Source: Rikenellaceae bacterium
GTDB taxonomy: Bacteria; Bacteroidota; Bacteroidia; Bacteroidales; Rikenellaceae
Direction of reading: 5' to 3'
Assembly: GCA_015059735.1 (NCBI GenBank)
Contig: SUZX01000011.1
Location: forward strand, 1-42,790
Length of the DNA stretch: 42,790 nucleotides
Shown: one piece after another, positions 1 to 9,174 of the stretch
Numbering within the stretch: position 1 is the stretch's first letter
How the letters are laid out: each line of letters opens with the position of its first letter
Notes under the pieces: model-generated
Database searches by the model: none
Told to the model about the DNA's origin: nothing
What the model saw: the letters and a program-made list of their open reading frames with translations, nothing else
Position numbers and translations under genes: made by a program

Positions 1-148
1 TCAGTACTTTTAATCCTGTCTTCTCCATCAACTCCGAATAGTTCTTGAGTACCTCCACATTGCTCCTTCGCTTTACCTTCGTCCAGAACATATAGATGTC
101 CTTAAGCGGAATGCCTTTCTTTTCTGGTGGCACCACTTGAACCAAAGG
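1..148 (-). CDS. partial open frame at left edge, function unknown
   Basis: On the minus strand a frame is open from just after a TAA at 149-151 to the window edge, giving about 49 residues rich in Lys and Val (for example DIYMFWTKVKRRSN). The only ATG in the visible part is at 89-91; GTG codons lie at 131-136. The 3' end lies outside the window. I do not recognise the family. The composition looks like a real protein rather than noise, and a fragment of a mobile-element gene is possible, but nothing visible proves it. No promoter box is seen upstream. Confidence 0.25.
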
Positions 149-151
149 TTA

Positions 152-677
152 AAATCAACAAAACGCTGCAAATCATTGATTTGCAGCGTTTTTCTTTTGA
201 TCTAAATGCGTTGTTTTCCCTCAAAATTTATGATTATAGCAAAACTTTAATTAATATGCTCAAGGTGTACAATAACTCTCACCCAGCATCCCACAATGAT
301 ACCAATCATTCCAATAATATCCAAACGCTTGTTAAATAATTTAACCATGTGATTTATAGAGGATTATAAAGATTGCTTTTCAACAATGAGAATCTTCCGT
401 AAAGTCCCTAATACACATAGAGGAATGGTTACCAATCAGTTAGATTATTTTAGTGTTCACCTTTGATATATTAACTAAAACTTTTCATATCTTTATGACA
501 AATTATTGCGAATAGATAATATGAAACCATTACAAAGGATTACAACGATAAAAAATATTTTATCAGAACTGACAAATAGAGGATTTTCATTGTGAATCAT
601 TTACCTCTAATACGTGGGAAATATATAGAGAATCAATCGTTTGGCTTGATTTATGCACTAAGCTATTTTGACTTAGG
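152..677. other. gene-poor AT-rich stretch, possible decayed coding remnants
   Basis: No convincing gene. A 24-codon frame (521-595, plus, beginning MKPLQRITTIKNIL) ends at a TGA. Protein-like sequence seems to continue in other frames up to about 670, which would fit a gene broken by frameshifts. The remainder is low-complexity AT-rich DNA. No repeat, tRNA or clear promoter was seen. Confidence 0.3.
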
Positions 678-911
678 TCAACTGTAATTCCAAAATAATG
701 CGCGAAACCTAATGTTGGAGATGGCTTTCACTGGTTCAATCGCAACGACATCTTGCATACATTCAGGAATCGCGCATAAAAACACCTTATCATTGTAGTT
801 ACGAGTGTTGTTCTGCGACATATCGTGAAGTCTGCTGTCTGAATCATCATCGAATAATTCCTCGTAAATCCACGCTACGAGCAACCAATCCCAAAGTGAT
901 ATAACAATCAA
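678..911 (-). pseudogene. unrecognised 77-residue frame, probable gene fragment
   Basis: A minus-strand frame with protein-like composition (aromatic N-terminal part with WDWLLVAWIYEELF, then an acidic and polar part). It has no ATG at its 5' end and would have to start at TTG. It is flanked by hairpins and by the decayed stretch to the left, so a surviving piece of a larger gene is more likely than an intact gene. No domain is recognised. Confidence 0.25.
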
Positions 912-973
912 GTTTTAATAGGTTGATAGACCGGCACACAAGCATGAAATATCTACTGTTTCCAAACAATTAA

Positions 974-1008
974 GGGTTACTTTGCGATAAAGTAACCCCA
1001 AGTTTTTT
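974..1008 (+). terminator. hairpin plus T-run, possible terminator
   Basis: Perfect 10-bp inverted repeat GGGTTACTTT (974-983) and AAAGTAACCC (989-998) with a 5-nt loop, followed by TTTTTT at 1003-1008 on the plus strand. No plus-strand gene lies upstream, so the transcript it would end is unknown. Confidence 0.4.
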
Positions 1009-1128
1009 GACAATTTCTGATAATCAGTAATAGTAAAAGAGAAAAAGCCGAAACTGAAATACCCTCCCATGTTTGGGCAAAAACTTGGGGGCTCATTCGT
1101 GTCTAACAAATCTAATTTTGACAATTTT

Positions 1129-1158
1129 ACCCCTATCAGAAATCTATCCGATAGGGGT
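1129..1158. terminator. hairpin downstream of tRNA-Gly
   Basis: Inverted repeat ACCCCTATC (1129-1137) and GATAGGGGT (1150-1158), loop 12 nt. It lies 38 nt past the 3' end of the minus-strand tRNA-Gly and may mark the end of that transcript, although the better T-run (TTTT) is on the plus strand. Confidence 0.4.
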
Positions 1159-1195
1159 TTTCATATTATAGACTTGTTAGAAGTCCCGAGTTTTG

Positions 1196-1268
1196 AGCGG
1201 AAAACGGGACTCGAACCCGCGACCCTCAGCTTGGGAAGCTGATGCTCTACCAACTGAGCTACTTCCGC
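1196..1268 (-). tRNA. tRNA-Gly (anticodon CCC)
   Basis: A 73-nt cloverleaf read on the minus strand. Acceptor stem GCGGAAG pairs with the 3' strand (last pair G-T). The D arm contains AGCTCAGTTGGTAGAGC, the anticodon stem TCAGC/GCTGA encloses loop TTCCCAA with anticodon CCC, and the T arm is GCGGG-TTCGAGT-CCCGT. The discriminator base is T and CCA is not encoded. It reads GGG glycine codons. A TATATTTG box lies 11 nt before its 5' end. Confidence 0.95.
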
Positions 1269-1279
1269 ATTACGGAGTA

Positions 1280-1287
1280 CAAATATA
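1280..1287 (-). promoter_or_regulatory. Bacteroidota -7 box for tRNA-Gly
   Basis: TATATTTG on the minus strand fits the TAnnTTTG consensus of the primary sigma factor in this phylum and ends 11 nt from the tRNA 5' end. It sits in the loop of a small inverted repeat (CGGAGTA/TACTCCG, 1273-1292). Confidence 0.6.
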
Positions 1288-1332
1288 CTCCGCTTTTTTA
1301 ATATTTCCACATTTTTGCCGATAAAAATCGCT

Positions 1333-3240
1333 TTATCCTACGATTTTTTGCAACGATGCGAGATTCTTTTCGTTCTTCAAATTGCGTCCTCCGGTCTCAT
1401 AGAGATAATCCAACCGGTCGGCGAAATAGGTTTCCACCTTGCCGCGTACGATCTTCATGGTGCTGTTCACCAATCCATTCTGCTCGGTGAAAGCCTCATC
1501 GACAATGGCCAATCCGGCAGGTAGCCAACGTTCGGGGAACTCTCCGGCATAAATACCTCCGGCACGATAGTTATCGATCTCTGCTCCAATAATCTCAGCA
1601 GCTACCTCGGCACGTTGTGCCTCTGCAACATTGCGAGAGGTCAATTCGCGACGTAATGCATCACGATTGGGAACTACGATCGCACCCGTAAAAGGCGATT
1701 GATTGTTATAGATTAAAATCTGATCAATATAAGGTGACTTATCGACAATAGCTTCCTCCATACCTTCGGGACTATATTTTTCACCATCCGAGGCAATCAA
1801 CAAACTTTTGAAACGACCTAAAACATAGAGGAACTCATCTTCGGAAACATATCCCATGTCCCCCGTATGTAACCATCCGTTGCGAACGGTATCTGCCGTA
1901 GCTTCGGGATTTTTCCAATAGCCGGCCATGACATTCTCGCCGTGAATGACAATTTCTCCCTTTTGACCTCGAGGCAATTCGCGTCCCTCCTCATCCAGAA
2001 TTTTCAGGTCAAGCGGAATGAGAATTTTACCCGACGAGCCGAAACGATGGCAATGGTATCTCGGCGAGTTGGTTGAAATAACGGGAGTTGCTTCTGAAAG
2101 ACCATACCCTTGAAACATCGGAATACCAATAGCATAATAGAAACGCTGCAACTCAGAATCCAACAATGCACCGCCACCAACAAAGAATTGGAGAGAGCCT
2201 CCAAAAGCCATGCGCACCTTGCTGAATATTATTTTGTCGAAAAGAGCCACAGCTGGTTTCAGCAGGAAACGCCAACCCTTACCTTTACTATAACCATCAA
2301 GATTATATGCGTAAGCCGTACGCAAAGCCAGACGAAACAATCGTTCGGTCGTAGGACCTTTGGCGCGAATGGTGCTTTCGATGTTCTTGCGGAAATTCTT
2401 GGCCAAAGCTGGTACTGACAGCAGGAAATGCGGCCGCACTTCGCGAATATTCTGCGGGATGTTTTTGAGCGTCTCCATCGGAGTTGCACCGATCTGTACA
2501 GTCGCTACCGTAGCTCCGCATGCAATCATGATGTAAAAGCCTACGACATGTGCAAAACAATGGTCGAGAGGCAGGATGATCAGTGTGCGATAGTCATCGG
2601 GAATAGTGATGCGCGACAACGACTGCTCGACGTTGGCCGTATAGTTGCGATGGGTGAGGATCACACCTTTGGGATCGGCTGTTGTTCCAGAAGTATAAGT
2701 GATCGTGGCATAGTCATCGTTCTGAATAGCCTGCCCAATCTTCAAGAACTCTTCCTTGTCGGTTTCGAGATAGCTACGTCCCATGCGTTTGAGCGTTCCA
2801 TAAGCCATCTCACCCTCTTCAAGCGGAATACTGCCGAAAACAATGATATGCTCAATCTGTGGCAACTCCTCGCGAATACGACGAATCTTGGGCAGCTGCT
2901 GTTTCGACACGAAGAGCACCTTAACCTCCGCATGACGCAGACGGAAGAGTAGATCGTTCGACTCTTCCAATTTGACCGATAGGGGGACACTGATGGCTCC
3001 GGCATAGAAAAGACCGAGTTCCGAGATGATCCAAGCATTGCACCCTTCGGAAAGAATAGCTACTTTATCGCCGGTTTTTACTCCGAGTGATACAAGGCCG
3101 GCTCCAACTTCAAGAGCCTGCTCTTTGGTTTCGGTATAAGTTGTAGGCTCAAACTCGCGGTGGCGTTTTTCAAGCAAAAAGGTCTTCGAACCGTACTTTT
3201 CGACAGAGGATTCAAAGAGATCAATGATAGTTTTCTTCAT
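1333..3240 (-). CDS. AMP-dependent long-chain acyl-CoA ligase
   Basis: A 635-residue adenylate-forming enzyme that would activate fatty acids with ATP and CoA through an acyl-AMP intermediate in the cytoplasm. Visible motifs are the phosphate-binding loop TYTSGTTADPKGV (about 181-193), YGLSEATP (about 379-386), GWLHTGDMGY (about 455-464) and the hinge GRFKSLLIASDGEKYSPE (about 475-492). A C-terminal STMKIVRGK carries the likely catalytic lysine near 596. Length fits the FadD15-like long-chain branch. The segment after the hinge reads ASDGEKYSPE rather than the usual sGGkNvyP form. It starts 2 bp after lepA ends, so the two are probably co-transcribed. Exact acyl chain preference cannot be read from sequence. 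Confidence 0.9.
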   Translation of the reverse strand: MKKTIIDLFESSVEKYGSKTFLLEKRHREFEPTTYTETKEQALEVGAGLVSLGVKTGDKVAILSEGCNAWIISELGLFYAGAISVPLSVKLEESNDLLFRLRHAEVKVLFVSKQQLPKIRRIREELPQIEHIIVFGSIPLEEGEMAYGTLKRMGRSYLETDKEEFLKIGQAIQNDDYATITYTSGTTADPKGVILTHRNYTANVEQSLSRITIPDDYRTLIILPLDHCFAHVVGFYIMIACGATVATVQIGATPMETLKNIPQNIREVRPHFLLSVPALAKNFRKNIESTIRAKGPTTERLFRLALRTAYAYNLDGYSKGKGWRFLLKPAVALFDKIIFSKVRMAFGGSLQFFVGGGALLDSELQRFYYAIGIPMFQGYGLSEATPVISTNSPRYHCHRFGSSGKILIPLDLKILDEEGRELPRGQKGEIVIHGENVMAGYWKNPEATADTVRNGWLHTGDMGYVSEDEFLYVLGRFKSLLIASDGEKYSPEGMEEAIVDKSPYIDQILIYNNQSPFTGAIVVPNRDALRRELTSRNVAEAQRAEVAAEIIGAEIDNYRAGGIYAGEFPERWLPAGLAIVDEAFTEQNGLVNSTMKIVRGKVETYFADRLDYLYETGGRNLKNEKNLASLQKIVG

Positions 3241-3242
3241 AA

Positions 3243-5033
3243 TTAGTCCATTTTCAGAACGGCAAGGAATGCGGATTGTGGCACCTCTACATTGCCAATT
3301 TGGCGCATGCGTTTCTTACCTTTCTTCTGTTTTTCTAGTAGTTTGCGTTTGCGTGAGATGTCGCCACCATAACACTTGGCGGTCACATCTTTACGAACAG
3401 CTTTCACCGTTTCGCGGGCAATAATTTTTGCGCCGATGGCTGCCTGAATGGCAATATCAAATTGCTGGCGTGGAATCAACTCTTTGAGTTTCTCGCACAT
3501 TTTGCGTCCAAAATCATAAGCATGATCGGCATAGATCAGCGACGAAAGCGCATCGACAGGCTCGCCATTGAGCAGGATATCTAATTTTACCAGTTTCGAG
3601 AGTTGGAATCCCGTGCGATGGTAGTCAAACGAGGCATAACCCTTTGAGATGCTTTTGAGTTTATCGTAGAAATCGAAAACAATCTCCGAAAGGGGCATAT
3701 CGAAATTAACCTCCACACGATCTTGGGTAATGAACGTTTGATTTTTCATCACACCGCGCTTGTCGATACACAATTTGATGACATTGCCCAAGAACTCGGC
3801 TTTGGTGATGATTTGTGCCTGAATATAGGGCTCCTCGATCTTGGCAACCTTCGTAATTTCGGGTAGTCCCGAGGGGTTGTGTACTTCGAGAATATCACCC
3901 TGTGTGGTGGTGATACGATACGATACGTTCGGCACAGTGGTAATGACATCCATGTCAAATTCACGATACAAACGCTCTTGGATGATCTCCATGTGAAGTA
4001 AGCCGAGAAAACCGCAACGGAATCCGAATCCCAATGCCAGCGAACTCTCCGGCTCGAAGGTCAGCGAGGCATCGTTAAGTTGCAGCTTTTCGAGTGAGGC
4101 TCGCAGATCTTCGTATTGGTCGGCCTCGACAGGATAAACACCGGCAAAAACCATCGGTTTGACATCCTCAAAACCGGCAATTGCTTCTTTGGATGGATTA
4201 GCTACCGAAGTGATGGTATCACCTACCTTGACATCAACGGAGTTCTTGATACCCGAACAGATATAACCCACATCTCCGGCTTTGATTTCGTTGCGAGGCT
4301 GCATTTTGAGTTTCAAAACTCCCACCTCATCAGCATCGTATTCGCTTCCTGTATTGAAAAATTTTACATGGTCACCTTTGCGGATTATACCATTGAAGAC
4401 GCGGAAATATGCGATGATACCACGAAATGGATTGAATACCGAATCGAAGATCAGTGCCTGCAACGGAGCATTCTCGTCGCCTTTGGGTGCGGGAATACGG
4501 TGAACAATCGCTTCAAGCACCTCTTCGATGCCGAGCCCCGTTTTTCCCGATGCAAGCAGGATATCTTCATCTTTGCATCCGATCAGGTCGATCACCTGAT
4601 CCTTCACCTCGTCGATCATGGCCGAATCCATGTCGATTTTATTCAACACGGGAATAATCTCCAAATCGTTGCCTACGGCTAAATAGAGATTCGAAATTGT
4701 TTGGGCCTGAATACCTTGTGTGGCATCGACAACCAATAGGGCTCCTTCACACGAGGCTATGGCACGCGAAACCTCATAAGAAAAATCGACGTGTCCCGGC
4801 GTATCAATCAAGTTGAGTGTGTATTTCTCCCCGTCGCGAGCCACATATTCCATTTGAATAGCATGACTCTTAATGGTGATTCCCTTTTCGCGTTCGAGCT
4901 CCATATCGTCCAACACCTGCGACTGCATTTCGCGTTGGTTCAACGTATTGGTTTTCTCCAATAACCGATCGGCAAGAGTCGATTTGCCATGATCGATGTG
5001 GGCTATGATGCAAAAATTGCGGATATGTTTCAT
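3243..5033 (-). CDS. lepA: elongation factor 4 (LepA), ribosome-associated GTPase
   Basis: A 596-residue translational GTPase of the LepA/EF4 family, which acts on ribosomes. G1 AHIDHGKST (about 11-19), G2 GITIKS (51-56), G3 DTPGH (77-81) and G4 NKID (131-134) are intact. The LepA-specific C-terminal part ends in the basic segment [19 protein letters not shown]. An open frame extends 26 codons upstream, but family alignment (the usual start is M-K-x-I-R-N-F) and the promoter box at 5054-5061, inside that extension, put the start at 5033. First gene of a two-gene unit with the acyl-CoA ligase. Confidence 0.97.
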   Translation of the reverse strand: MKHIRNFCIIAHIDHGKSTLADRLLEKTNTLNQREMQSQVLDDMELEREKGITIKSHAIQMEYVARDGEKYTLNLIDTPGHVDFSYEVSRAIASCEGALLVVDATQGIQAQTISNLYLAVGNDLEIIPVLNKIDMDSAMIDEVKDQVIDLIGCKDEDILLASGKTGLGIEEVLEAIVHRIPAPKGDENAPLQALIFDSVFNPFRGIIAYFRVFNGIIRKGDHVKFFNTGSEYDADEVGVLKLKMQPRNEIKAGDVGYICSGIKNSVDVKVGDTITSVANPSKEAIAGFEDVKPMVFAGVYPVEADQYEDLRASLEKLQLNDASLTFEPESSLALGFGFRCGFLGLLHMEIIQERLYREFDMDVITTVPNVSYRITTTQGDILEVHNPSGLPEITKVAKIEEPYIQAQIITKAEFLGNVIKLCIDKRGVMKNQTFITQDRVEVNFDMPLSEIVFDFYDKLKSISKGYASFDYHRTGFQLSKLVKLDILLNGEPVDALSSLIYADHAYDFGRKMCEKLKELIPRQQFDIAIQAAIGAKIIARETVKAVRKDVTAKCYGGDISRKRKLLEKQKKGKKRMRQIGNVEVPQSAFLAVLKMD

Positions 5034-5053
5034 AAACTGTCTAAAATAGACTG

Positions 5054-5061
5054 CAAATATA
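5054..5061 (-). promoter_or_regulatory. -7 box for lepA
   Basis: TATATTTG on the minus strand, 20 nt before the chosen lepA ATG, matching TAnnTTTG. It implies a short leader and argues against the longer lepA reading. Confidence 0.65.
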
Positions 5062-5123
5062 ATCATTTTTGCCGGAATATCCATATTATGCCGAATAGTG
5101 CAGAGTCTCAAACAAATAAAAAC

Positions 5124-5165
5124 GATTCACCCGAAATGCTATTTACACAGCATTTCGGGTGAATC
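5124..5165 (-). terminator. strong terminator after the M16 peptidase gene
   Basis: Perfect 17-bp stem GATTCACCCGAAATGCT (5124-5140) with AGCATTTCGGGTGAATC (5149-5165) and an 8-nt loop. Read on the minus strand it is followed by GTTTTTATTTG, so it ends the transcript of the peptidase gene 26 nt upstream. Confidence 0.9.
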
Positions 5166-5191
5166 GGAATCGGCAGCAGGGTAGTCGGCTA

Positions 5192-8023
5192 CTATTTTGC
5201 CTCCCCTTTGGTTGGTCGCATAATCACCTGTACAAGGTTGTTATCCGCAAGAATCTTCTTGGCAAGTTGCTGCACATCGGCATTGGTAATGGCATGCAGG
5301 CTCTTCTCATATTCGCCGAGGAAGTTTAATCCCGAGTGATAACGTGCTTGAATATAAGAGATCCAACCGCTATTTTGTTCCAACGAGTTCTTCCATGTCT
5401 TAACCAAATATTCGCGCGTCTTTTCGATATCCTCGCTACGAGGACCTTCGGTTGCGATCTTCTCGATCTCCTTCATTACGATAGTCCGCAACTCATCGGC
5501 CATTTTTTCGTTGGTGTCGAATATGATATCCATGCAATAGGTTTCGTTCGGGAGATATTCAGTCGATCCGCCTACATGAACGCCATAAGTCCCGCCTTTC
5601 TCCTCGCGGATCGAGATCAGATAACGCGAATTGAGGGCTTGCGTTAAGAATGTCAAAGCCAATTTGTTTTTGAATGTATAGGGCATCTCACCCGTAAACC
5701 GATAACGTATCGAAACTTTGGGTTGTTGCATGGTAGCCGTGAAATCTTCGATTATAGCTCCCTTCACCGCAGCCGCTTTGTCGTCCACCGCTTTTATTGG
5801 GTTGCCGGTTACAGGGATCGATCCGATATATTTCTCCACCAAAGGTTTTAATGTATTCAGATCGACATTGCCTACAAAAGTGAAAATGAAACTATCGGCT
5901 CCCGAAAAGAGTTTCGCATAGATCGCTGGCAAAGCCTCGAAACGGAATTTATCGAGATGAGACAACGAGATCATCTGGCGACGCGGATTGTGTCCGTAGG
6001 CCACATCGATAAACTTCTCACTCATGATGTAATCGGGATTCGAACGCACATTTTCAAGTTGTGCACGCACCATTTTGAGCATTGTATTGTAGTCGTTTTG
6101 ATCGAAGCGAGGTTGTGTAAAATTCAGCCAAAGCAACTGTAACATCGTCTCGATATCTTTCGGCGAACAAATACCCTGCATCGAACTGAAATAGTTTTCG
6201 GTCGATGTTTGAATCGAAGCGGTCTTGCCCGAAAGTTGTTTTTTCAACTCTGTGGCTGAAAATTTACCCACTCCCGACATCGCATTGATTGAAGGCATCA
6301 TTTCGCCCATATAAAACTCTTCATCGCTCAAAATCGACAAACCTCCCTCTCCACGAACACTCAAACGCACCTCATCAGCTTTATAGGTTGTCGGTTTTAC
6401 CACAACTTTCACCCCGTTTTTCAGCGTCCACTCCGTTGTGCCAAGTTGCGCATCTGTTGCAGTTTTCTGAACAGGAGAACCTGCCAAAATTGTTCCTACG
6501 GGAATCAGCGGCTCTTTAACGACATTATCTTCATATGCAGCAACCTCCGAGGAGGCAACCTTTTCACGAATAGCGAGTAATTCGGCCTCTGTCGGTTTGG
6601 CCAAACCCTCTTTTTCGGGAGCCGTAACCACTAATACCTGATTTTTCGGATAAACAGACTCTTTGATAAAACTATTTACCACATCGACATTCAGTGATTT
6701 GATCAACATGCTGTCCAATTGCCATTCTACCTCGGCAGCAGGCATCGGATCGTTGTTTTGGAAATTGTTCAAATATGTCTGTACATACTCGGCGTTGCGA
6801 CGGTCGTTGCGATTCGTATAGCTCCGTTCGGCTTGGCGCATCAAATTCTCTTGGGCCCGCTCAAACTCGCCTTGTGTAAAACCGTGACGACGCAATTTTT
6901 CAACCTCGGTATAGAGTGCCTCAAAACCACGAGCAACACCTCCATCTTGTGTCATAACCACAAAACTCATGGCATTGAGTGTCGGAATGACACCTACACT
7001 GCCCGACATCATACCACCTCCGAGGAATGGAGCATTGGGTTTCATCGCAATCTCTTGGAAACGGGCATTCCCCATAGTCGTTACATATGCCGAAACGACA
7101 TCAATCATCTCCGCCGCAATGGTATTGTTCGCAGCTTTGGGAGTGGCTGCACGTTTGATGAAAAGCTGAATTTTAGAGCCCTGCATCTCGGGATCGGTAT
7201 AAATACTTACGATCGGAGTTTCGTTGTCGGGAACTACAATCGTTGCTTTCTTTGCAGCATTGGCTGTCGGAGCAGGGATGTCTGCCATCAGTGCTTTGAG
7301 TTTCTTCTCGACGGCATCGACATCAATATCACCAACAATTACTACCGCCTGATAATCCGGCCGATACCATGTTTTATAAAACTCTTCCAGATCTTTGTGC
7401 TGAAATTCTTTCAATCCATCGAGATAACCGATCAAATTGCGTTGTTCGTAAAGCGTACCTTTGCCGAGGGCTTTGATCAGTGCTATTATCGAACGCCACG
7501 AAGCTCCGTCGCGCGTGCGCAACTCCTCCATGATCACCCCGCGCTCCGAGTCGATCTCTTCTGGCTGCAAAGCAATAAAATGCGACCAATCGTGCAAAAC
7601 GAGCAATGCGCTATCAATGATTCCTTCGCGCGAAGTCGGAACATCCTTCATCAGATAGGAGGTATAATCCCAGCTGGTTCCGGCGTTGAGGTTGGCGCCG
7701 AATTTCACACCGATTTTCTCCAAATACTCTGTCATCTGCTTTTTCGGCAGGTTTTTCGTACCGTTGAAAGCCATGTGTTCGAGGAAGTGGGCGAGACCTT
7801 GCTGTGAATCACTCTCCTGAATAGCTCCCACATCGTGAAAAATATGAAAGTCGGCTTGCCCTTTGGGCTTCTCGTTGTGACGAATGTAATAAGTCAAACC
7901 GTTGGCCAATTTTCCTTTGCGAACAGCCGGATCATCCGGAATCGGCTGCATGGGATTCATTTGAGCCATAACATTACTCATTGCAAACACCGCTGCAAGG
8001 AGTATCAAACTAAATCTTTTCAT
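5192..8023 (-). CDS. exported M16 family zinc metallopeptidase (pitrilysin-like)
   Basis: 943 residues with an N-terminal signal peptide (MKRFSLILLAAVFAMSNVMAQ), so periplasmic or cell-surface. The first M16 domain has the inverted zinc motif HFLEH (H79, E82, H83) and a downstream glutamate region (SERGVIMEEL, about 159-168) expected to supply the third zinc ligand. Two C-terminal M16_C-type domains follow. The second half has no HxxEH, as usual for two-lobed M16 enzymes where the second lobe only shapes the chamber. Length fits the bacterial single-chain family. It follows a small XRE regulator gene after 27 nt and may share its transcript. The substrate is unknown; the family degrades peptides. 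Confidence 0.93.
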   Translation of the reverse strand: MKRFSLILLAAVFAMSNVMAQMNPMQPIPDDPAVRKGKLANGLTYYIRHNEKPKGQADFHIFHDVGAIQESDSQQGLAHFLEHMAFNGTKNLPKKQMTEYLEKIGVKFGANLNAGTSWDYTSYLMKDVPTSREGIIDSALLVLHDWSHFIALQPEEIDSERGVIMEELRTRDGASWRSIIALIKALGKGTLYEQRNLIGYLDGLKEFQHKDLEEFYKTWYRPDYQAVVIVGDIDVDAVEKKLKALMADIPAPTANAAKKATIVVPDNETPIVSIYTDPEMQGSKIQLFIKRAATPKAANNTIAAEMIDVVSAYVTTMGNARFQEIAMKPNAPFLGGGMMSGSVGVIPTLNAMSFVVMTQDGGVARGFEALYTEVEKLRRHGFTQGEFERAQENLMRQAERSYTNRNDRRNAEYVQTYLNNFQNNDPMPAAEVEWQLDSMLIKSLNVDVVNSFIKESVYPKNQVLVVTAPEKEGLAKPTEAELLAIREKVASSEVAAYEDNVVKEPLIPVGTILAGSPVQKTATDAQLGTTEWTLKNGVKVVVKPTTYKADEVRLSVRGEGGLSILSDEEFYMGEMMPSINAMSGVGKFSATELKKQLSGKTASIQTSTENYFSSMQGICSPKDIETMLQLLWLNFTQPRFDQNDYNTMLKMVRAQLENVRSNPDYIMSEKFIDVAYGHNPRRQMISLSHLDKFRFEALPAIYAKLFSGADSFIFTFVGNVDLNTLKPLVEKYIGSIPVTGNPIKAVDDKAAAVKGAIIEDFTATMQQPKVSIRYRFTGEMPYTFKNKLALTFLTQALNSRYLISIREEKGGTYGVHVGGSTEYLPNETYCMDIIFDTNEKMADELRTIVMKEIEKIATEGPRSEDIEKTREYLVKTWKNSLEQNSGWISYIQARYHSGLNFLGEYEKSLHAITNADVQQLAKKILADNNLVQVIMRPTKGEAK

Positions 8024-8050
8024 AGGTTTTGAATTATAGTTTTTATTGAT

Positions 8051-8269
8051 TTACTCATCTTCGGAAGACGGACGATATTCGATAATATCCCCGGGTTGAC
8101 AATCCAACTCTCGACAAATGGCTTCGAGTGTCGAAAAACGAATTGCTCGTGCCTTGCCGTTTTTGAGAATCGACAAATTGGCCGGAGTGATATCCACCCG
8201 CTCGGCCAATTGACCGAGCGATATCTTTCTTCGGGCCATCATCACATCGATATTGATAATTATAGCCAT
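8051..8269 (-). CDS. small XRE-family helix-turn-helix regulator
   Basis: A 72-residue protein that is almost only a Cro/CI-type helix-turn-helix (SLGQLAERVDITPANLSIL then STLEAICRELDCQPGDIIEY). This YozG-like type typically sits beside a DUF2975 membrane protein, and that is the case here: the DUF2975 gene ends 52 bp upstream. The function is probably DNA-binding control of the adjacent genes. The start codon is preceded by a run of nine G on the coding strand (8275-8283), the only purine-rich candidate ribosome-binding sequence, with 5 nt between it and ATG. Slippage in that run could change expression. Confidence 0.9.
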   Translation of the reverse strand: MAIIINIDVMMARRKISLGQLAERVDITPANLSILKNGKARAIRFSTLEAICRELDCQPGDIIEYRPSSEDE

Positions 8270-8274
8270 AGATA

Positions 8275-8283
8275 CCCCCCCCC
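8275..8283 (-). repeat. G9 homopolymer in the ribosome-binding region of the XRE gene
   Basis: Nine consecutive C on the plus strand (G9 on the coding strand) ending 5 nt before the ATG at 8269. It stands in for a Shine-Dalgarno sequence. Homopolymer runs of this length are prone to slippage. Confidence 0.8.
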
Positions 8284-8321
8284 GTTGGTTATTGTTAATT
8301 CAGTCATATTCAGGCTGTTTT

Positions 8322-9011
8322 TTAGATGGTTAATTTTTGTTCTTCGCTCAATTGTGTCCCCACTGAGAAGACTTCTGCCATAAAGAGGAACAAAATTCCT
8401 ACGATCACCTCCCAGTAGTTGAGTGGGAAAGCGGTTGCCACCTCCAACGAGGTGTCGGCCAAAAGTCGCGAAGCCTCGCGAATATTGATGTAGAGCATGG
8501 CGGCCCGACAGAACTCGGCGACAAGAATCAGAATTCCGATCCATCGCGTCCGCGAGATATTGCATTGGCAAATAGGCTGCTCGTTGCGAATCGACTTGCG
8601 CAGTGAATTGATGATCAATGCAAAAAGCACAAATACTGCTAAAAACGACAATCCCATGACCGCCATTAGCAAATAAGCCCAACCGCTATTGGCATTCACC
8701 TTGAAAGCATTGCCAATCGTGTAGTTTTCGGGAACACGAACGCGTAGCGCAATTTGCTGAATGTTGGATGTTACCCCTTCGGGCAATCCTTCGATATTCA
8801 ATGTTTCGCCACGTCCGGCAACAAGCGGAGCCGAAACCGAATAGATGCGGCCATCACCAAGCATTTCGCTCTGATTCACCATGTTTTCCGCATCGTTCCA
8901 GCCGCGCGAGAAGCTGGGCACGATCGTGGCCATAAACCCGATGAAGAGTGCCACAAAATAGATGACATAAATTGTCAACAAATGTCTGTGTAAACTTTTT
9001 TTGTTTTGCAT
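8322..9011 (-). CDS. DUF2975 integral membrane protein
   Basis: 229 residues with four predicted membrane segments: near the N-terminus (LLTIYVIYFVALFIGF), about 110-135, about 150-170 and near 200-220. The C-terminal tail EEQKLTI is typical of DUF2975. Between segments one and two is a probable extracytoplasmic loop of some 80 residues. The family is of unknown function and is commonly paired with a tiny XRE regulator, as here, so a membrane sensor or partner role is inferred only. First gene of the minus-strand group, with a TATCTTTG box 29 nt before the start. Confidence 0.87.
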   Translation of the reverse strand: MQNKKSLHRHLLTIYVIYFVALFIGFMATIVPSFSRGWNDAENMVNQSEMLGDGRIYSVSAPLVAGRGETLNIEGLPEGVTSNIQQIALRVRVPENYTIGNAFKVNANSGWAYLLMAVMGLSFLAVFVLFALIINSLRKSIRNEQPICQCNISRTRWIGILILVAEFCRAAMLYINIREASRLLADTSLEVATAFPLNYWEVIVGILFLFMAEVFSVGTQLSEEQKLTI

Positions 9012-9040
9012 TTCTCTTGGAAGTTAAAAATCCCCACCTG

Positions 9041-9048
9041 CAAAGATA
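9041..9048 (-). promoter_or_regulatory. -7 box for the DUF2975/XRE unit
   Basis: TATCTTTG on the minus strand (TAnnTTTG), 29 nt from the DUF2975 start codon. It shares the 212-bp divergent intergenic region with the promoter of the iron-sulphur protein gene. Confidence 0.65.
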
Positions 9049-9174
9049 CGACTTTTTTCGAAGAACAACCAATATTTATCGTTTTGCGATAATATTTTTC
9101 ATCCTCGATGAAAAGAACGTGATATTTGTAAAAATATTTCCCCGAAGTTTCTGAAGAAAATACTTATTTATTTT

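Noticed and set aside
915..1124. A 69-codon minus-strand frame left of the tRNA
   Set aside because: It would start at TTG and runs through the 974-998 hairpin; no domain recognised. It could be remnant sequence but is not supported as a gene.
1192..1203. The 12-base sequence TTTGAGCGGAAA at the tRNA 3' end recurs near 42749, suggesting att sites
   Set aside because: The match does not extend beyond 12 bases, lies in an ordinary AT-rich stretch, and no integrase or element boundaries support a 41-kb insertion of housekeeping genes.
6719..7807. A 362-codon plus-strand frame inside the M16 peptidase gene
   Set aside because: Antisense shadow of a complete peptidase gene; no family features.
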